Below, piece after piece: positions 56,614 to 64,000 of a stretch of 64,000 nucleotides of DNA. The stretch comes from Nocardioides ginsengisegetis (GTDB lineage Bacteria > Actinomycetota > Actinomycetes > Propionibacteriales > Nocardioidaceae). Each line of letters opens with the position of its first letter. Positions within the stretch are counted from its first letter, which is position 1. The stretch lies in assembly GCF_014138045.1 (NCBI RefSeq), contig NZ_JACGXA010000001.1:369501-433500 (forward strand). Direction: 5' to 3'. The position numbers and the translations under genes were made by a program. Under the pieces are notes generated by a model. It was not told the DNA's origin. It saw only the letters and a list, made by a program, of their open reading frames with translations, and made no database searches.

Positions 56614-58025
56614 GTCTGGAGGTACGACGCGTCGGTGCCGAGTCGGCCGGCCGACTGGTGGCCGTCATCCGCGCGGCCTTCGCGGCACGGCCTCCGCTCG
56701 ACCCGCCGGCCGCCGCGCTGTCGGAGACCGAGGAGTCGCTGGCCCGGATGCTCGAGGCGGGGGACGGCGGCATCCTCGTCACCCACCGCGGGGTCGACGT
56801 CGGCGCGCTGGTGCTCGACCCCGTCGGCACGACGATGTACCTGCGCCGCTTCGGCGTCACCCCCGCCTCGCAGGGGCACGGCATCGCCCGGGTCCTCATC
56901 GACGCGGCGGTCGACGCGGCCGACGGCTACGACGACCTGACGGTGGTGACCCGCGAGGAGCTGCCGAAGACCCGGCGCTTCTGGGAGCGGCAGGGCTTCC
57001 GCGAGGTCTACCGCGACCCGCCCAACGTCGAGCTGCGGCGCCCGCTGCGCACCTTCATCTTCGACGCGCCCGACCCCGACTCCATGCGCGACCTGGGCGT
57101 GGCGCTCGCCGAGCAGCTGCGCGCGGGCGACCTGATCGTGCTCAGCGGCGAGCTCGGCGCGGGCAAGACGACGTTCACGCAGGGCATCGGCGCTGGCCTG
57201 GCCGTGCGCGGCGACGTCACCTCGCCGACGTTCGTGATCGCCCGTGAGCACCCGTCACTGGAGTCCGGGCCGGGGCTCGTGCACGTCGACGCCTACCGGC
57301 TCGCCGGGATCGACGAGCTGGACGACCTCGACCTCGACACCTCTCTCGACGAGGTCGTCACCGTGGTCGAGTGGGGCGAGGGCGTCGCCGAGGGGCTGGC
57401 CGAGTCGCGCCTGGAGATCCGGATCATCCGGGCCCTCGCCGACGAGGAGCCCGACGGCGAGGACCTCGACCCGCGCCGCGTGCTGATGACCCCGATCGGG
57501 CCCCGCTGGTACGAGATGGAGGTGCCCGGCACCCACCGGCCGCCGCTCGCCGAGAAGCTCAACGAGAACCTCCTCCTCGACTTCTTCCGCTGCGAGGAGT
57601 CCGAGCTGGGCGACCTCGACCCCACGATCCCGCTGCCGCTGTCGCTGATGGTCGCCGAGCACGACGGCCGGGTCGTCATGGTGCACAACGCCTGGCGGCG
57701 CGAGTGGGAGCTGCCCGGCGGCGAGATCGAGGCGGGGGAGACGCCGCGCGACGCCGCCGTACGCGAGTTCCGTGAGGAGACCGGCATGGCGCCGGGAGCG
57801 GACGTGGACTTCGTGGGTGTCGCGACCGTCCAGGTCGGCCACGAGCGGACGATCCAGTTCGCCGCCCTCTACCGGACCACCCTCGACGCGGTCGCGAAGC
57901 TCGCCCCGCACGAGGAGATCGACCAGATGACCGCGTGGGACCTCGCCTCGGACCTCCCCGGGCTCTCCGCCATCGACGCCCACCTGGCACAGATCGCGGT
58001 CGAGTCGGCCTCCGAGCCCGCCTAG
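56610..58025 (+). CDS. tsaE: Triple fusion: GNAT acetyltransferase - TsaE ATPase - NUDIX hydrolase
   Basis: 471 residues in one open frame, GTG start overlapping the hydrolase stop. Residues 1-148 are a GNAT fold (FGVTPASQGHGIARVLIDAAV). Residues 150-290 are TsaE, with Walker A GELGAGKTT (180-188), HVDAYRL (225-231) and VEWGE (253-257). Residues 320-465 are NUDIX with a complete Nudix box (G371 to M393, REFREETGM end). TsaE works with TsaB and TsaD in t6A37 tRNA modification. GNAT-TsaE proteins are known in relatives; the extra NUDIX part is the unusual feature. tsaB follows 20 bp later. Confidence 0.9.
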   Translation: MSLEVRRVGAESAGRLVAVIRAAFAARPPLDPPAAALSETEESLARMLEAGDGGILVTHRGVDVGALVLDPVGTTMYLRRFGVTPASQGHGIARVLIDAAVDAADGYDDLTVVTREELPKTRRFWERQGFREVYRDPPNVELRRPLRTFIFDAPDPDSMRDLGVALAEQLRAGDLIVLSGELGAGKTTFTQGIGAGLAVRGDVTSPTFVIAREHPSLESGPGLVHVDAYRLAGIDELDDLDLDTSLDEVVTVVEWGEGVAEGLAESRLEIRIIRALADEEPDGEDLDPRRVLMTPIGPRWYEMEVPGTHRPPLAEKLNENLLLDFFRCEESELGDLDPTIPLPLSLMVAEHDGRVVMVHNAWRREWELPGGEIEAGETPRDAAVREFREETGMAPGADVDFVGVATVQVGHERTIQFAALYRTTLDAVAKLAPHEEIDQMTAWDLASDLPGLSAIDAHLAQIAVESASEPA

Positions 58026-58033
58026 CCTCCCGT

Positions 58034-58039
58034 TAGCCT
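58034..58039 (+). promoter_or_regulatory. Putative -10 box of tsaB (leaderless)
   Basis: TAGCCT ends 6 nt before the tsaB GTG and begins 9 nt after the tsaE stop, so tsaB may have its own promoter within the run. Confidence 0.4.
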
Positions 58040-58045
58040 CGTCCC

Positions 58046-58684
58046 GTGCTGCTCGCCTTCGACACCGCCACGCCCCTGGTCAGCGTCGCCCTCCACGACG
58101 GGGACGACGTCGTGGTCGAGCTCAGCTCGGACCGGCCGATGAAGCACGGCGAGCAGCTCGCGCCGCTCATCGCCGACGCCCTCGAGCGCGCCGGCATCGT
58201 CCGCCAGGACCTCACTGCGATCGCCGTCGGCATCGGCCCCGGCCCCTTCACCGGCCTCCGCGTCGGGCTGGTCACCGCCCGCACCCTCGGCTTCGTCCTC
58301 GACATCCCGGTCTACGGCGTGTGCTCGCTCGACGTGCTGGCGGTCGAGGCCGCCGACACCGGTGCGGTCGTCGGCGACTTCGTGGTCGCGACCGACGCCC
58401 GGCGCAAGGAGGTCTACCTCGCCCACTACGACGAGGACGGCCGGCGCATCGACGGTCCCGTGGTCGAGCGGCCGGCCGACGTGGCGACCGCGGCTCCGGC
58501 CGTGGGCGAGGGCGCCCTGCTCTACCCCGACGCGTTCAGCACCCCGATGGGCCCGACCCGGCCGAGCGCCGGCTGGCTGGCCCGCGTGGTGACCGAGGAG
58601 CGCGCCGAGCTGCACGACCCTGAGCCGATGTACCTGCGCCGTCCCGACGCGGTCGCCCCGGGCAAGCCCAAGAGAGTCTCGTGA
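58046..58684 (+). CDS. tsaB: t6A biosynthesis protein TsaB
   Basis: 212 residues, GTG start. The ASKHA-type N-terminus LLAFDTATPLVSVAL and GIGPGPFTGLRVGLVTARTLG are diagnostic. TsaB is the non-catalytic scaffold that pairs with TsaD and TsaE. Its stop overlaps the rimI start by 4 bp. tsaD itself is 2.3 kb away at 60958, separated by an acid phosphatase gene. Confidence 0.95.
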   Translation: MLLAFDTATPLVSVALHDGDDVVVELSSDRPMKHGEQLAPLIADALERAGIVRQDLTAIAVGIGPGPFTGLRVGLVTARTLGFVLDIPVYGVCSLDVLAVEAADTGAVVGDFVVATDARRKEVYLAHYDEDGRRIDGPVVERPADVATAAPAVGEGALLYPDAFSTPMGPTRPSAGWLARVVTEERAELHDPEPMYLRRPDAVAPGKPKRVS

Positions 58685-59130
58685 TCCGTCCCGCCGGGCC
58701 GCGGGACGTCGAGGCCGTCGCCGAGCTCGAGCGGGACAACCTCGGCGCGGACGCCTGGTCCGAGGGGCTGGTGGCCGAGGGGATCAACGACCGGCTGCCG
58801 ACCGTCCACTACCTCGTCGCCGAGCTGGACGGCACCCTCGTCGGCCACGCGGTGGCCAGCGTCGTCGCCGACGTCGCGGAGCTGCAGCGGATCGCGGTCG
58901 ATGCCGGCGTACGACGCACGGGGCTGGCCAGCGAGCTGCTCGACGCGGTCGTGGCCCTGGCGCGCGAGGGCGGTGCGGAGCGGCTGCTGCTGGAGGTGCG
59001 CGAGGACAACGCCGGCGCGCTGGCGTTCTACGCCGCCCGCGGCTTCGCCGAGCTGGCACGACGGCCCCGCTACTACGGCGACGGCGCCACCGCCGTGGTC
59101 CTCGAGAAGGCTCTCGGACCGGGGCGGTGA
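58681..59130 (+). CDS. rimI: Ribosomal-protein-alanine N-acetyltransferase RimI
   Basis: 149 residues, GTG start overlapping the tsaB stop. A single GNAT domain with LQRIAVDAGVRRTGLASELLDAVV as acetyl-CoA loop and EVREDNAGALAFYAARGFAELARRPRYY as the family-typical end. It acetylates the N-terminus of S18 in E. coli; in actinobacteria it is usually found between tsaB and tsaD and may have wider targets. Confidence 0.9.
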   Translation: MIRPAGPRDVEAVAELERDNLGADAWSEGLVAEGINDRLPTVHYLVAELDGTLVGHAVASVVADVAELQRIAVDAGVRRTGLASELLDAVVALAREGGAERLLLEVREDNAGALAFYAARGFAELARRPRYYGDGATAVVLEKALGPGR

Positions 59131-59182
59131 CGCCGTCACCTGGTGCTGTCGTTCGTGATGGTGCTGGGTGGTGCCGGGTGCC

Positions 59183-60856
59183 TTACGGCAGGTAGTACGT
59201 CGGGTTCGGCAGCTTGATCACGTTGTCGGCGTGCTGACCGATCAGGTCGCTGAACTGGTCACCGAAGTTCGCGATGATGTGGAAGCCGAAGTGGTCCTCG
59301 ACGTACTTGCGGGTCGACGACTTGTACTCGATGGTCGAGCACTTCGTGGCGTCGGCGTCCTGCGCGCAGTCGACGTAGGCCGGCTGGGTGTCGCCCGTGG
59401 CGCTGTTCCACTTCGTGAAGTAGTACTGCGACTTGAACAGCGGGTTGTCGTTGTCGTCGTAGTAGTACTTCGCCAGGTTGTCGAGGGTTGCGACGCGCTG
59501 GGCGTTGTTGCGACCCGTGAGCCCGATGATCTTGCAGCCGGCGGCCTTGGCGGCGTTGACGACGGCGGGCATGCCCGGGACGGCCGGGAAGCGACCCTCC
59601 TGGACCCAGGTGTTCTGGAGGGTCGGGTCGAAGTTGAAGTGCATCGCCGCGTCCTCCATGTTGTAGGTCCACAACGTGGTGTCGTCGGCGTCGAAGACGA
59701 CGGCCGGCTTGGTGCCGTGCGCGACTCCGCGGGCGCAGCGGTTGGTGAGCCGCTTCGTCCAGAGGTTCTCGATGTTGGTCAGGTCCGAGATGTACGGCGA
59801 CGTCTCGGTGTTGGCGATGCCGGCCGGGGCGCCGTAGTAGGTGCGGATCGTGGACTTCACCGAGTCGATGTTCGGGATGTTCTCGCCGCCCACGGTGAGG
59901 CCGCTGGAGCCGTCGGGGAGCATGTCGAACTCGGTCTTCGGTGTCATCTGCGCGTCGGTCGCCGGGGCGTCGGCCACGTCGAGGCTCGGCAGGTAGTACG
60001 TCGGGTTCGGCAGCTTGACGGAGTTCATCGCGTGGCCGCCCTGGAGGTCGGACCACTGGTCACCGATGTTCAGGACGATGGTCTCGCCCAGGCTCTCGAT
60101 GTGCTTGCGGGTCGCGGCCTTGTACTCGACCGTCGAGCACTTGACCGGGTCGCTGTCGGCGGCGCAGTTGACGTAGTCGGGCTGCGGGAGCGCGACGCCG
60201 CCCGGCTGGGCGGTCCACTTCGTGTAGAAGTTGTCGGCGTTGAACGCGGTGTAGCCGACGTTCGTCAGGTTGGTGAGGGTCGCGGCCTCCTGGTCGTTGG
60301 TGCGACCGGTGATGCCGTAGACGTCGTAGCCCTTGGCCTGGACGGCCGCCACGAAGTCGACCATGCCCGGGGTGGCGGGGAACTTGGCCTTCTGCACCCA
60401 CTCGTCGTTCTGGAGCTTCGGGTCGAAGTTGAAGTGCATCGCCCCGTCCTCCATGTCGTAGGTCCACAGCGTCGTGTCGTCGGCGTCGAAGACGACGGCG
60501 AGGTGCGGCGCGGGAGCCGTGGGCATGTTGGCGAGGATGTGGGCCTCGATGGCCTGCATCTCGGTGATGTAGGGCGACGAGGCCCTGTTCGCGATGCCGT
60601 TGGCGCTCGGGCTCGACGGGTTGGCGACGCCGTAGTAGGTGCGGATCGTCGACTTGACCGAGTCGATGTTGGGGATGCCCTTGCCGTGAGCGGTCAGACC
60701 GCTCGAGCCGTCGGCCGCCATCACGAAGTGCGTGGCGGGCGTCAGGGTCGAGTCGTCCGTCATGGCGCCCGCGGTGGCGGGGAGACCGATGAGGAGGGCG
60801 GCGGATGCGGTGGCTGCGAGGGCAGCGCGGGTTCGGGTGTGTCCCGAGAGTCGCAT
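59183..60856 (-). CDS. Secreted HAD-superfamily acid phosphatase-like protein with two tandem domains
   Basis: 557 residues from ATG 60856, chosen for GGAG 7 nt upstream; 14 more codons are open. A signal peptide covers about 1-31. Two homologous domains follow (about 40-290 and 305-557), each starting [16 protein letters not shown] and each with the HAD nucleophile [13 protein letters not shown] (D124/D126 and D389/D391), ITGRTNDQE or [13 protein letters not shown] or VEYK ... TRK, and GDQWSD or GDQFSD. Both end [10 protein letters not shown]. Each domain resembles class B / plant vegetative-storage acid phosphatases. The copies are unusually similar, implying recent duplication within the gene. 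Confidence 0.88.
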   Translation of the reverse strand: MRLSGHTRTRAALAATASAALLIGLPATAGAMTDDSTLTPATHFVMAADGSSGLTAHGKGIPNIDSVKSTIRTYYGVANPSSPSANGIANRASSPYITEMQAIEAHILANMPTAPAPHLAVVFDADDTTLWTYDMEDGAMHFNFDPKLQNDEWVQKAKFPATPGMVDFVAAVQAKGYDVYGITGRTNDQEAATLTNLTNVGYTAFNADNFYTKWTAQPGGVALPQPDYVNCAADSDPVKCSTVEYKAATRKHIESLGETIVLNIGDQWSDLQGGHAMNSVKLPNPTYYLPSLDVADAPATDAQMTPKTEFDMLPDGSSGLTVGGENIPNIDSVKSTIRTYYGAPAGIANTETSPYISDLTNIENLWTKRLTNRCARGVAHGTKPAVVFDADDTTLWTYNMEDAAMHFNFDPTLQNTWVQEGRFPAVPGMPAVVNAAKAAGCKIIGLTGRNNAQRVATLDNLAKYYYDDNDNPLFKSQYYFTKWNSATGDTQPAYVDCAQDADATKCSTIEYKSSTRKYVEDHFGFHIIANFGDQFSDLIGQHADNVIKLPNPTYYLP

Positions 60857-60945
60857 GGAGTTGCTCCGATGGAGGTGGATGCCGACAGAAACGCGCACAA
60901 CCTAATCCCGATGGGGGCCGTTGGGAACGGATTCGGAGAAGTCGG

Positions 60946-60951
60946 CACAAT
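60946..60951 (+). promoter_or_regulatory. Putative -10 box of tsaD (leaderless)
   Basis: CACAAT ends 6 nt before the tsaD ATG, within the 101-bp divergent region shared with the phosphatase gene. Confidence 0.4.
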
Positions 60952-60957
60952 GCACCC

Positions 60958-62004
60958 ATGGACGAACCGCTGGTGCTCGGGATCGAGACCTCCTGCGACG
61001 AGACCGGCGTGGGCATCGTGCGCGGCCACACCCTGCTCGCCGACGCCGTGGCGAGCAGCGTCGAGGAGCACGCGCGGTTCGGCGGCGTCGTGCCCGAGGT
61101 GGCCTCGCGGGCACACCTCGAGGCGATGGTCCCCACGATCGAGCGGGCCTGCGAGACCGCCGGTATCCGGCTGCACGACGTCGACGCGATCGCCGTGACG
61201 TCAGGTCCCGGCCTGGCCGGCGCGCTCCTCGTCGGTGTGGCGGCGGCCAAGGCGCTGGCGCTGGGGCTCGGCAAGCCGATCTACGGCGTCAACCACCTCG
61301 CCTCGCACGTGGCCGTCGACCAGCTCGAGCACGGCCCGTTGCCCGAGCCCTGCCTGGCGATGCTGGTCAGCGGTGGGCACTCCTCGCTGTTGCGGGTCTC
61401 GGACGTGACCGTCGGCGTGCAGCCGATGGGAGCGACGATCGACGACGCGGCCGGTGAGGCCTTCGACAAGGTGGCCCGGCTGCTCGGGCTGCCGTTCCCC
61501 GGCGGCCCGCACATCGACCGCTCGGCGCGGTCCGGGTCCTCGGTGGCCATCGACTTCCCGCGCGGGCTGACCTCGCGCCGGGACCTGGAGCGGCACCGCT
61601 TCGACTTCTCCTTCTCCGGTCTCAAGACCGCCGTCGCGCGCTGGGTCGAGGCACGCGAGCGGGCGGGGGAACCGGTGCCGGTGGAGGACGTCGCGGCGTC
61701 GTTCCAGGAGGCGGTCTGCGACGTGCTGACCCGCAAGGCGATCGACGCCGCGGTCAGCGAGGGGATCGAGGACATCCTGATCGGCGGCGGGGTCGCCGCC
61801 AACTCCCGGCTCAGGGCGATGGCCGAGGAGCGCGCGACTGCCCGCGGGATCCGGGTGCGGGTGCCGCGGCCGGGCCTCTGCACTGACAACGGCGCCATGG
61901 TGGCCGCGCTGGGCTCGGAGATGGTCGCCCGGGGTCGTACGCCGTCCTCGCTCGACCTGCCCGCCGACTCGTCGATGCCCGTCACCGAGGTGCTGGCGGG
62001 CTGA
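60958..62004 (+). CDS. tsaD: tRNA N6-adenosine threonylcarbamoyltransferase TsaD
   Basis: 348 residues from ATG 60958; earlier codons in frame are not conserved. Family blocks: [26 protein letters not shown] with a metal-site His, [11 protein letters not shown] with two more His ligands region, [22 protein letters not shown] and [12 protein letters not shown]. It transfers threonylcarbamoyl to A37 of tRNA, using TsaB and TsaE encoded upstream. Confidence 0.96.
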   Translation: MDEPLVLGIETSCDETGVGIVRGHTLLADAVASSVEEHARFGGVVPEVASRAHLEAMVPTIERACETAGIRLHDVDAIAVTSGPGLAGALLVGVAAAKALALGLGKPIYGVNHLASHVAVDQLEHGPLPEPCLAMLVSGGHSSLLRVSDVTVGVQPMGATIDDAAGEAFDKVARLLGLPFPGGPHIDRSARSGSSVAIDFPRGLTSRRDLERHRFDFSFSGLKTAVARWVEARERAGEPVPVEDVAASFQEAVCDVLTRKAIDAAVSEGIEDILIGGGVAANSRLRAMAEERATARGIRVRVPRPGLCTDNGAMVAALGSEMVARGRTPSSLDLPADSSMPVTEVLAG

Positions 62005-62047
62005 GTCCCGTCGGCTGCCCGCGTCACCATGAAGCGGCGTCGCACGG

Positions 62048-63217
62048 TCAGGGAGTCGCCGCCAGCACGAACTGCTCGGACGCCGGGACGGGAGTGCCGG
62101 CCCGTTCGAGGGAGCCGTCGAGGCCGATCCGGACGAGCACGACCCGGCGGCCGTCGAAGACGCCGGCGAGCAGGTGGCGGTCGTCCTCCCAGGTGACCGG
62201 CACGCTGGTCGCCCCGATCCGGTTGAGGATGCCCTCCACGTCGGTGACCGGGTGGCCGGTGGCGGCGTCGTACACCGCCTGGCAGCAGAAGCCACTGCCG
62301 TGGTCGACGAGTCCGAGGACGTGCCGGCCGTCGGGGCTGAACCCCTGCAGGACCGTGTGCTCCGCGCGCCACGCCACGGCGCCGGTGTCCGGGTCGACGA
62401 CCACGGCGGTCGACGTGTCGCCGACGACCTGCCCGGAGACCTGGCCGGTCGTCGGGCTCACGCCACCGGCACTCGCCAGCCCGGGGATCCGCACCGGCGG
62501 ACGCTGCAGGTCGGTCACGAAGGCGCCCCTGTCGCCGGAGTCGACCGTGAGCACGACGCGCTCGCCCAGCAGGCCGACCACCCGCGCGAACAGGCCGGTG
62601 TCCTGGCTGGTCTCGCCGTCACCCATGCCGCTGGCGATGCCGCGCACGACCACGCTGGAGGGGCTGCCGGTGGCCTCCGAGCAGGGGAACCGCACCCACA
62701 CGGCGTCGAGCTGGTCGGGGCTCAGCACCGGCGACCCCGTGGTGCAGGACGAGGCGATCTCGTGCCCCTGCCCGTCGTACTGGTGCAGCCCCACGGACGC
62801 CCCGACCGTGTGGTCATCGGCGACCAGGAAGCCCCCGTGGTACGGCGTGATCGCGGTGATCCCGCCCGCGATCGGCAGCGCGTGCCGGGACCCGTCGGTC
62901 CCGATGAAGTCGTGCCCCTCGACGTAGGAGATCCGCGGGGCGGGACCTCGGGCGAGGTCGCGCAGGTCGATCGAGGACGGCACCGGGTGCGTCGGTCCGG
63001 GCGCCGGCGACGCCCCGTGGCCGCGCACGAACACCGCCGTCGGCACGGTCACCACCAGCACGGCCGCGGCGGCGAGGACGGTCCGGTTGCGGAGCTGGCG
63101 GCGCCGGATTCCCCGCGCGGTGGAGGCGACGTCACCCACCCCCGTCACGTCGTACGACGCGTGGTCGGCGCGGCGGTGGAGCGCCTCGGTGAGCAGCCGC
63201 TCGGCGGGGTCGGTCAT
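62048..63217 (-). CDS. Membrane protein partner of the SigE-family sigma factor, outer beta-propeller-like domain
   Basis: 389 residues from ATG 63217, overlapping the sigma factor stop by 4 bp. Residues 1-45 are cytosolic and basic. One transmembrane helix follows (about 47-65, TVLAAAAVLVVTVPTAVFV), then an outer region of about 320 residues with repeated beta-strand blocks (GGITAITPYHGGFLVADD, LQGFSPDGRHVLGLVD) suggestive of a WD/PQQ-type propeller. The arrangement suits an anti-sigma or sensor role, but no known anti-sigma motif (such as a ZAS HxxxCxxC) is present. Confidence 0.75.
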   Translation of the reverse strand: MTDPAERLLTEALHRRADHASYDVTGVGDVASTARGIRRRQLRNRTVLAAAAVLVVTVPTAVFVRGHGASPAPGPTHPVPSSIDLRDLARGPAPRISYVEGHDFIGTDGSRHALPIAGGITAITPYHGGFLVADDHTVGASVGLHQYDGQGHEIASSCTTGSPVLSPDQLDAVWVRFPCSEATGSPSSVVVRGIASGMGDGETSQDTGLFARVVGLLGERVVLTVDSGDRGAFVTDLQRPPVRIPGLASAGGVSPTTGQVSGQVVGDTSTAVVVDPDTGAVAWRAEHTVLQGFSPDGRHVLGLVDHGSGFCCQAVYDAATGHPVTDVEGILNRIGATSVPVTWEDDRHLLAGVFDGRRVVLVRIGLDGSLERAGTPVPASEQFVLAATP

Positions 63218-63729
63218 GACTCCTCCTGTCCGGGGTGCGCGATCTCGGGGTGGTCCGCGAGGCGGGACCGCAGCGCGGCGAGGGCGCGGCTGGCCTGGGA
63301 CTTCACGGTGCCGACCGAGATGCCGAGGACGTCGGCGGTCTCGGCCTCGGTGAGCTCCTCGTAGTAGCGCAGCACCAGCACGGCCCGCTGCCGCGGCGGC
63401 AGGGTGGCGACGAACGCCCACACCTCGGCATGCACGTCGGGGCCGCTGCGCGACGACGCGGGAACGTCCGGCACCTCCGCGGTGACGACCTCGCGCCGCC
63501 GCCATGGGCGCCGCCAAGCACTCCGGTGCTCGTTGACCAGGACCCGGCGGGCATAGCCGTCGAGGTGCTCGCGGTCCTCGAGCCGGTCCCAGGCGAGGTA
63601 GAGCTTCGCGAGCGAGGTCTGCACGAGGTCCTGCGCGGAGTGCGGGTCGCCGGTGAGCAGGAGCGCGAGCCGCTGGAGGGACGGCTCGCGCGCGACGAGC
63701 CACTCCTCGAAGTCGGACCGAGCCGCCAC
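63214..63729 (-). CDS. SigE-family ECF RNA polymerase sigma factor
   Basis: 171 residues from GTG 63729, chosen because GGAGG lies 5 nt upstream; GTG 63741 would add four residues. Region 2 spans about 10-75 (LLLTGDPHSAQDLVQTSLAKLY and DGYARRVLVNEHRSAWRR). Region 4 spans about 105-160 (LPPRQRAVLVLRYYEELTEAETADVL and VGTVKSQASRALAALR). This is the SigE-like ECF group abundant in Nocardioides and Streptomyces. Paired with the downstream membrane protein; signal unknown. Confidence 0.9.
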   Translation of the reverse strand: MAARSDFEEWLVAREPSLQRLALLLTGDPHSAQDLVQTSLAKLYLAWDRLEDREHLDGYARRVLVNEHRSAWRRPWRRREVVTAEVPDVPASSRSGPDVHAEVWAFVATLPPRQRAVLVLRYYEELTEAETADVLGISVGTVKSQASRALAALRSRLADHPEIAHPGQEES

Positions 63730-63806
63730 CCTGACCTCCACACCCGCCTACACGCACACCCTGCCCCTACGGTTGCATGGGAAGCCACCGACGAGAGGGA
63801 GCACGC

Positions 63807-64000
63807 ATGCAGCAGGTCAAGGCCGTCGTCGCGCGCGGCAAGGGTCAGCCGGTCGAGGTCACCACCATCAACGTGCCGGACCCGGGCCCGGGGGAGGCGC
63901 TGGTGAAGGTGCAGGCCTGCGGGGTCTGCCACACCGACCTGCACTACCGCGAGGGCGGCATCAACGACGACTTCCCGTTCCTGCTGGGCCACGAGGCCGC
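63807..64000 (+). CDS. Zinc alcohol dehydrogenase family, probable S-(hydroxymethyl)mycothiol dehydrogenase (5' part)
   Basis: Only the first 64 codons are in the window, starting [18 protein letters not shown] with GAGAGGGA upstream. Catalytic zinc ligands begin with Cys in [15 protein letters not shown] and His-Glu in LLGHEA. The N-terminal pattern closely recalls MscR, the mycothiol-dependent formaldehyde dehydrogenase of actinobacteria (VxARxKGxPVE...[28 protein letters not shown]). If right, it supports a mycothiol-using host. Other zinc ADHs remain possible until the rest is seen. Confidence 0.8.
   Translation, partial: MQQVKAVVARGKGQPVEVTTINVPDPGPGEALVKVQACGVCHTDLHYREGGINDDFPFLLGHEA

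Overview
The window is a high-GC (about 70 percent by eye) chromosomal segment of an actinomycete. Ribosomal proteins, gene order, frequent GTG starts, many putative leaderless genes and a mycothiol-type dehydrogenase at the right edge point to Actinomycetota, most likely Nocardioidaceae (Nocardioides-like). This is inference from gene content and protein style, not from a database match. I see no rRNA or tRNA gene, CRISPR array, prophage or intact transposase.

Layout. (1) 1-5543, minus strand: the 5' part of a zinc-ribbon class III nucleotide cyclase, then a five-gene MoxR/DUF58/DUF4350/DUF4129 membrane-associated cluster with overlapping genes. (2) 6008-18522, plus strand: the S10 and spc ribosomal protein operons, rpsJ to rplO, then secY-adk-map. 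(3) 18605-20668: a TerC-type membrane protein and a luciferase-like monooxygenase lying between map and infA. (4) 20958-24820: infA-rpmJ-rpsM-rpsK-rpsD-rpoA-rplQ, closed by a strong hairpin terminator. (5) 24901-30499: ketopantoate reductase-like protein and GntR regulator, PfkB kinase, a fused response-regulator/thioredoxin-reductase-like flavoprotein without the CxxC, then truA and a methyltransferase. (6) 30507-32516: an arsenic cluster (CadI/ArsI dioxygenase, ArsR, aquaporin, ArsC) around a divergent operator pair. (7) 32550-41477: aldo/keto reductase, ABC-F ATPase with a double-GNAT protein, HtrA-type protease, a secreted RTX-like protein, acyl-CoA synthetase and membrane proteins. (8) About 41482-43784: a lower-GC island bounded by 12-bp inverted repeats, inserted between two convergent genes. 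(9) 43811-49454: HAD hydrolase, citrate synthase, rplM-rpsI, glmM, a second double-GNAT protein. (10) 49441-59130: coaA, glmS, acpS, nnr, alr, alpha/beta hydrolase, a GNAT-TsaE-NUDIX triple fusion, tsaB, rimI. (11) 59183-64000: tandem-domain acid phosphatase, tsaD, a SigE-family sigma factor with its membrane partner, and the start of a mycothiol-dependent dehydrogenase.

How the genes fit together. Most of the window is information processing and cell-wall precursor supply. It covers translation, secretion (SecY), start-methionine removal (Map), the tRNA t6A pathway (TsaB, TsaD, TsaE), amino sugar and D-alanine synthesis (GlmM, GlmS, Alr) and coenzyme A / acyl carrier protein maturation (CoaA, AcpS). 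Accessory genes sit at the joints between these conserved blocks.

Most unusual: a 270-bp palindrome between acpS and nnr made of 32-bp units, four in direct orientation and four or five inverted, all in phase about one dyad axis. Also notable are the triple fusion, the redox-dead TrxR-like fusion, the island with matching inverted ends, two kinds of intergenic repeat, and at least a dozen genes whose -10 box lies 6-9 nt before the start codon.
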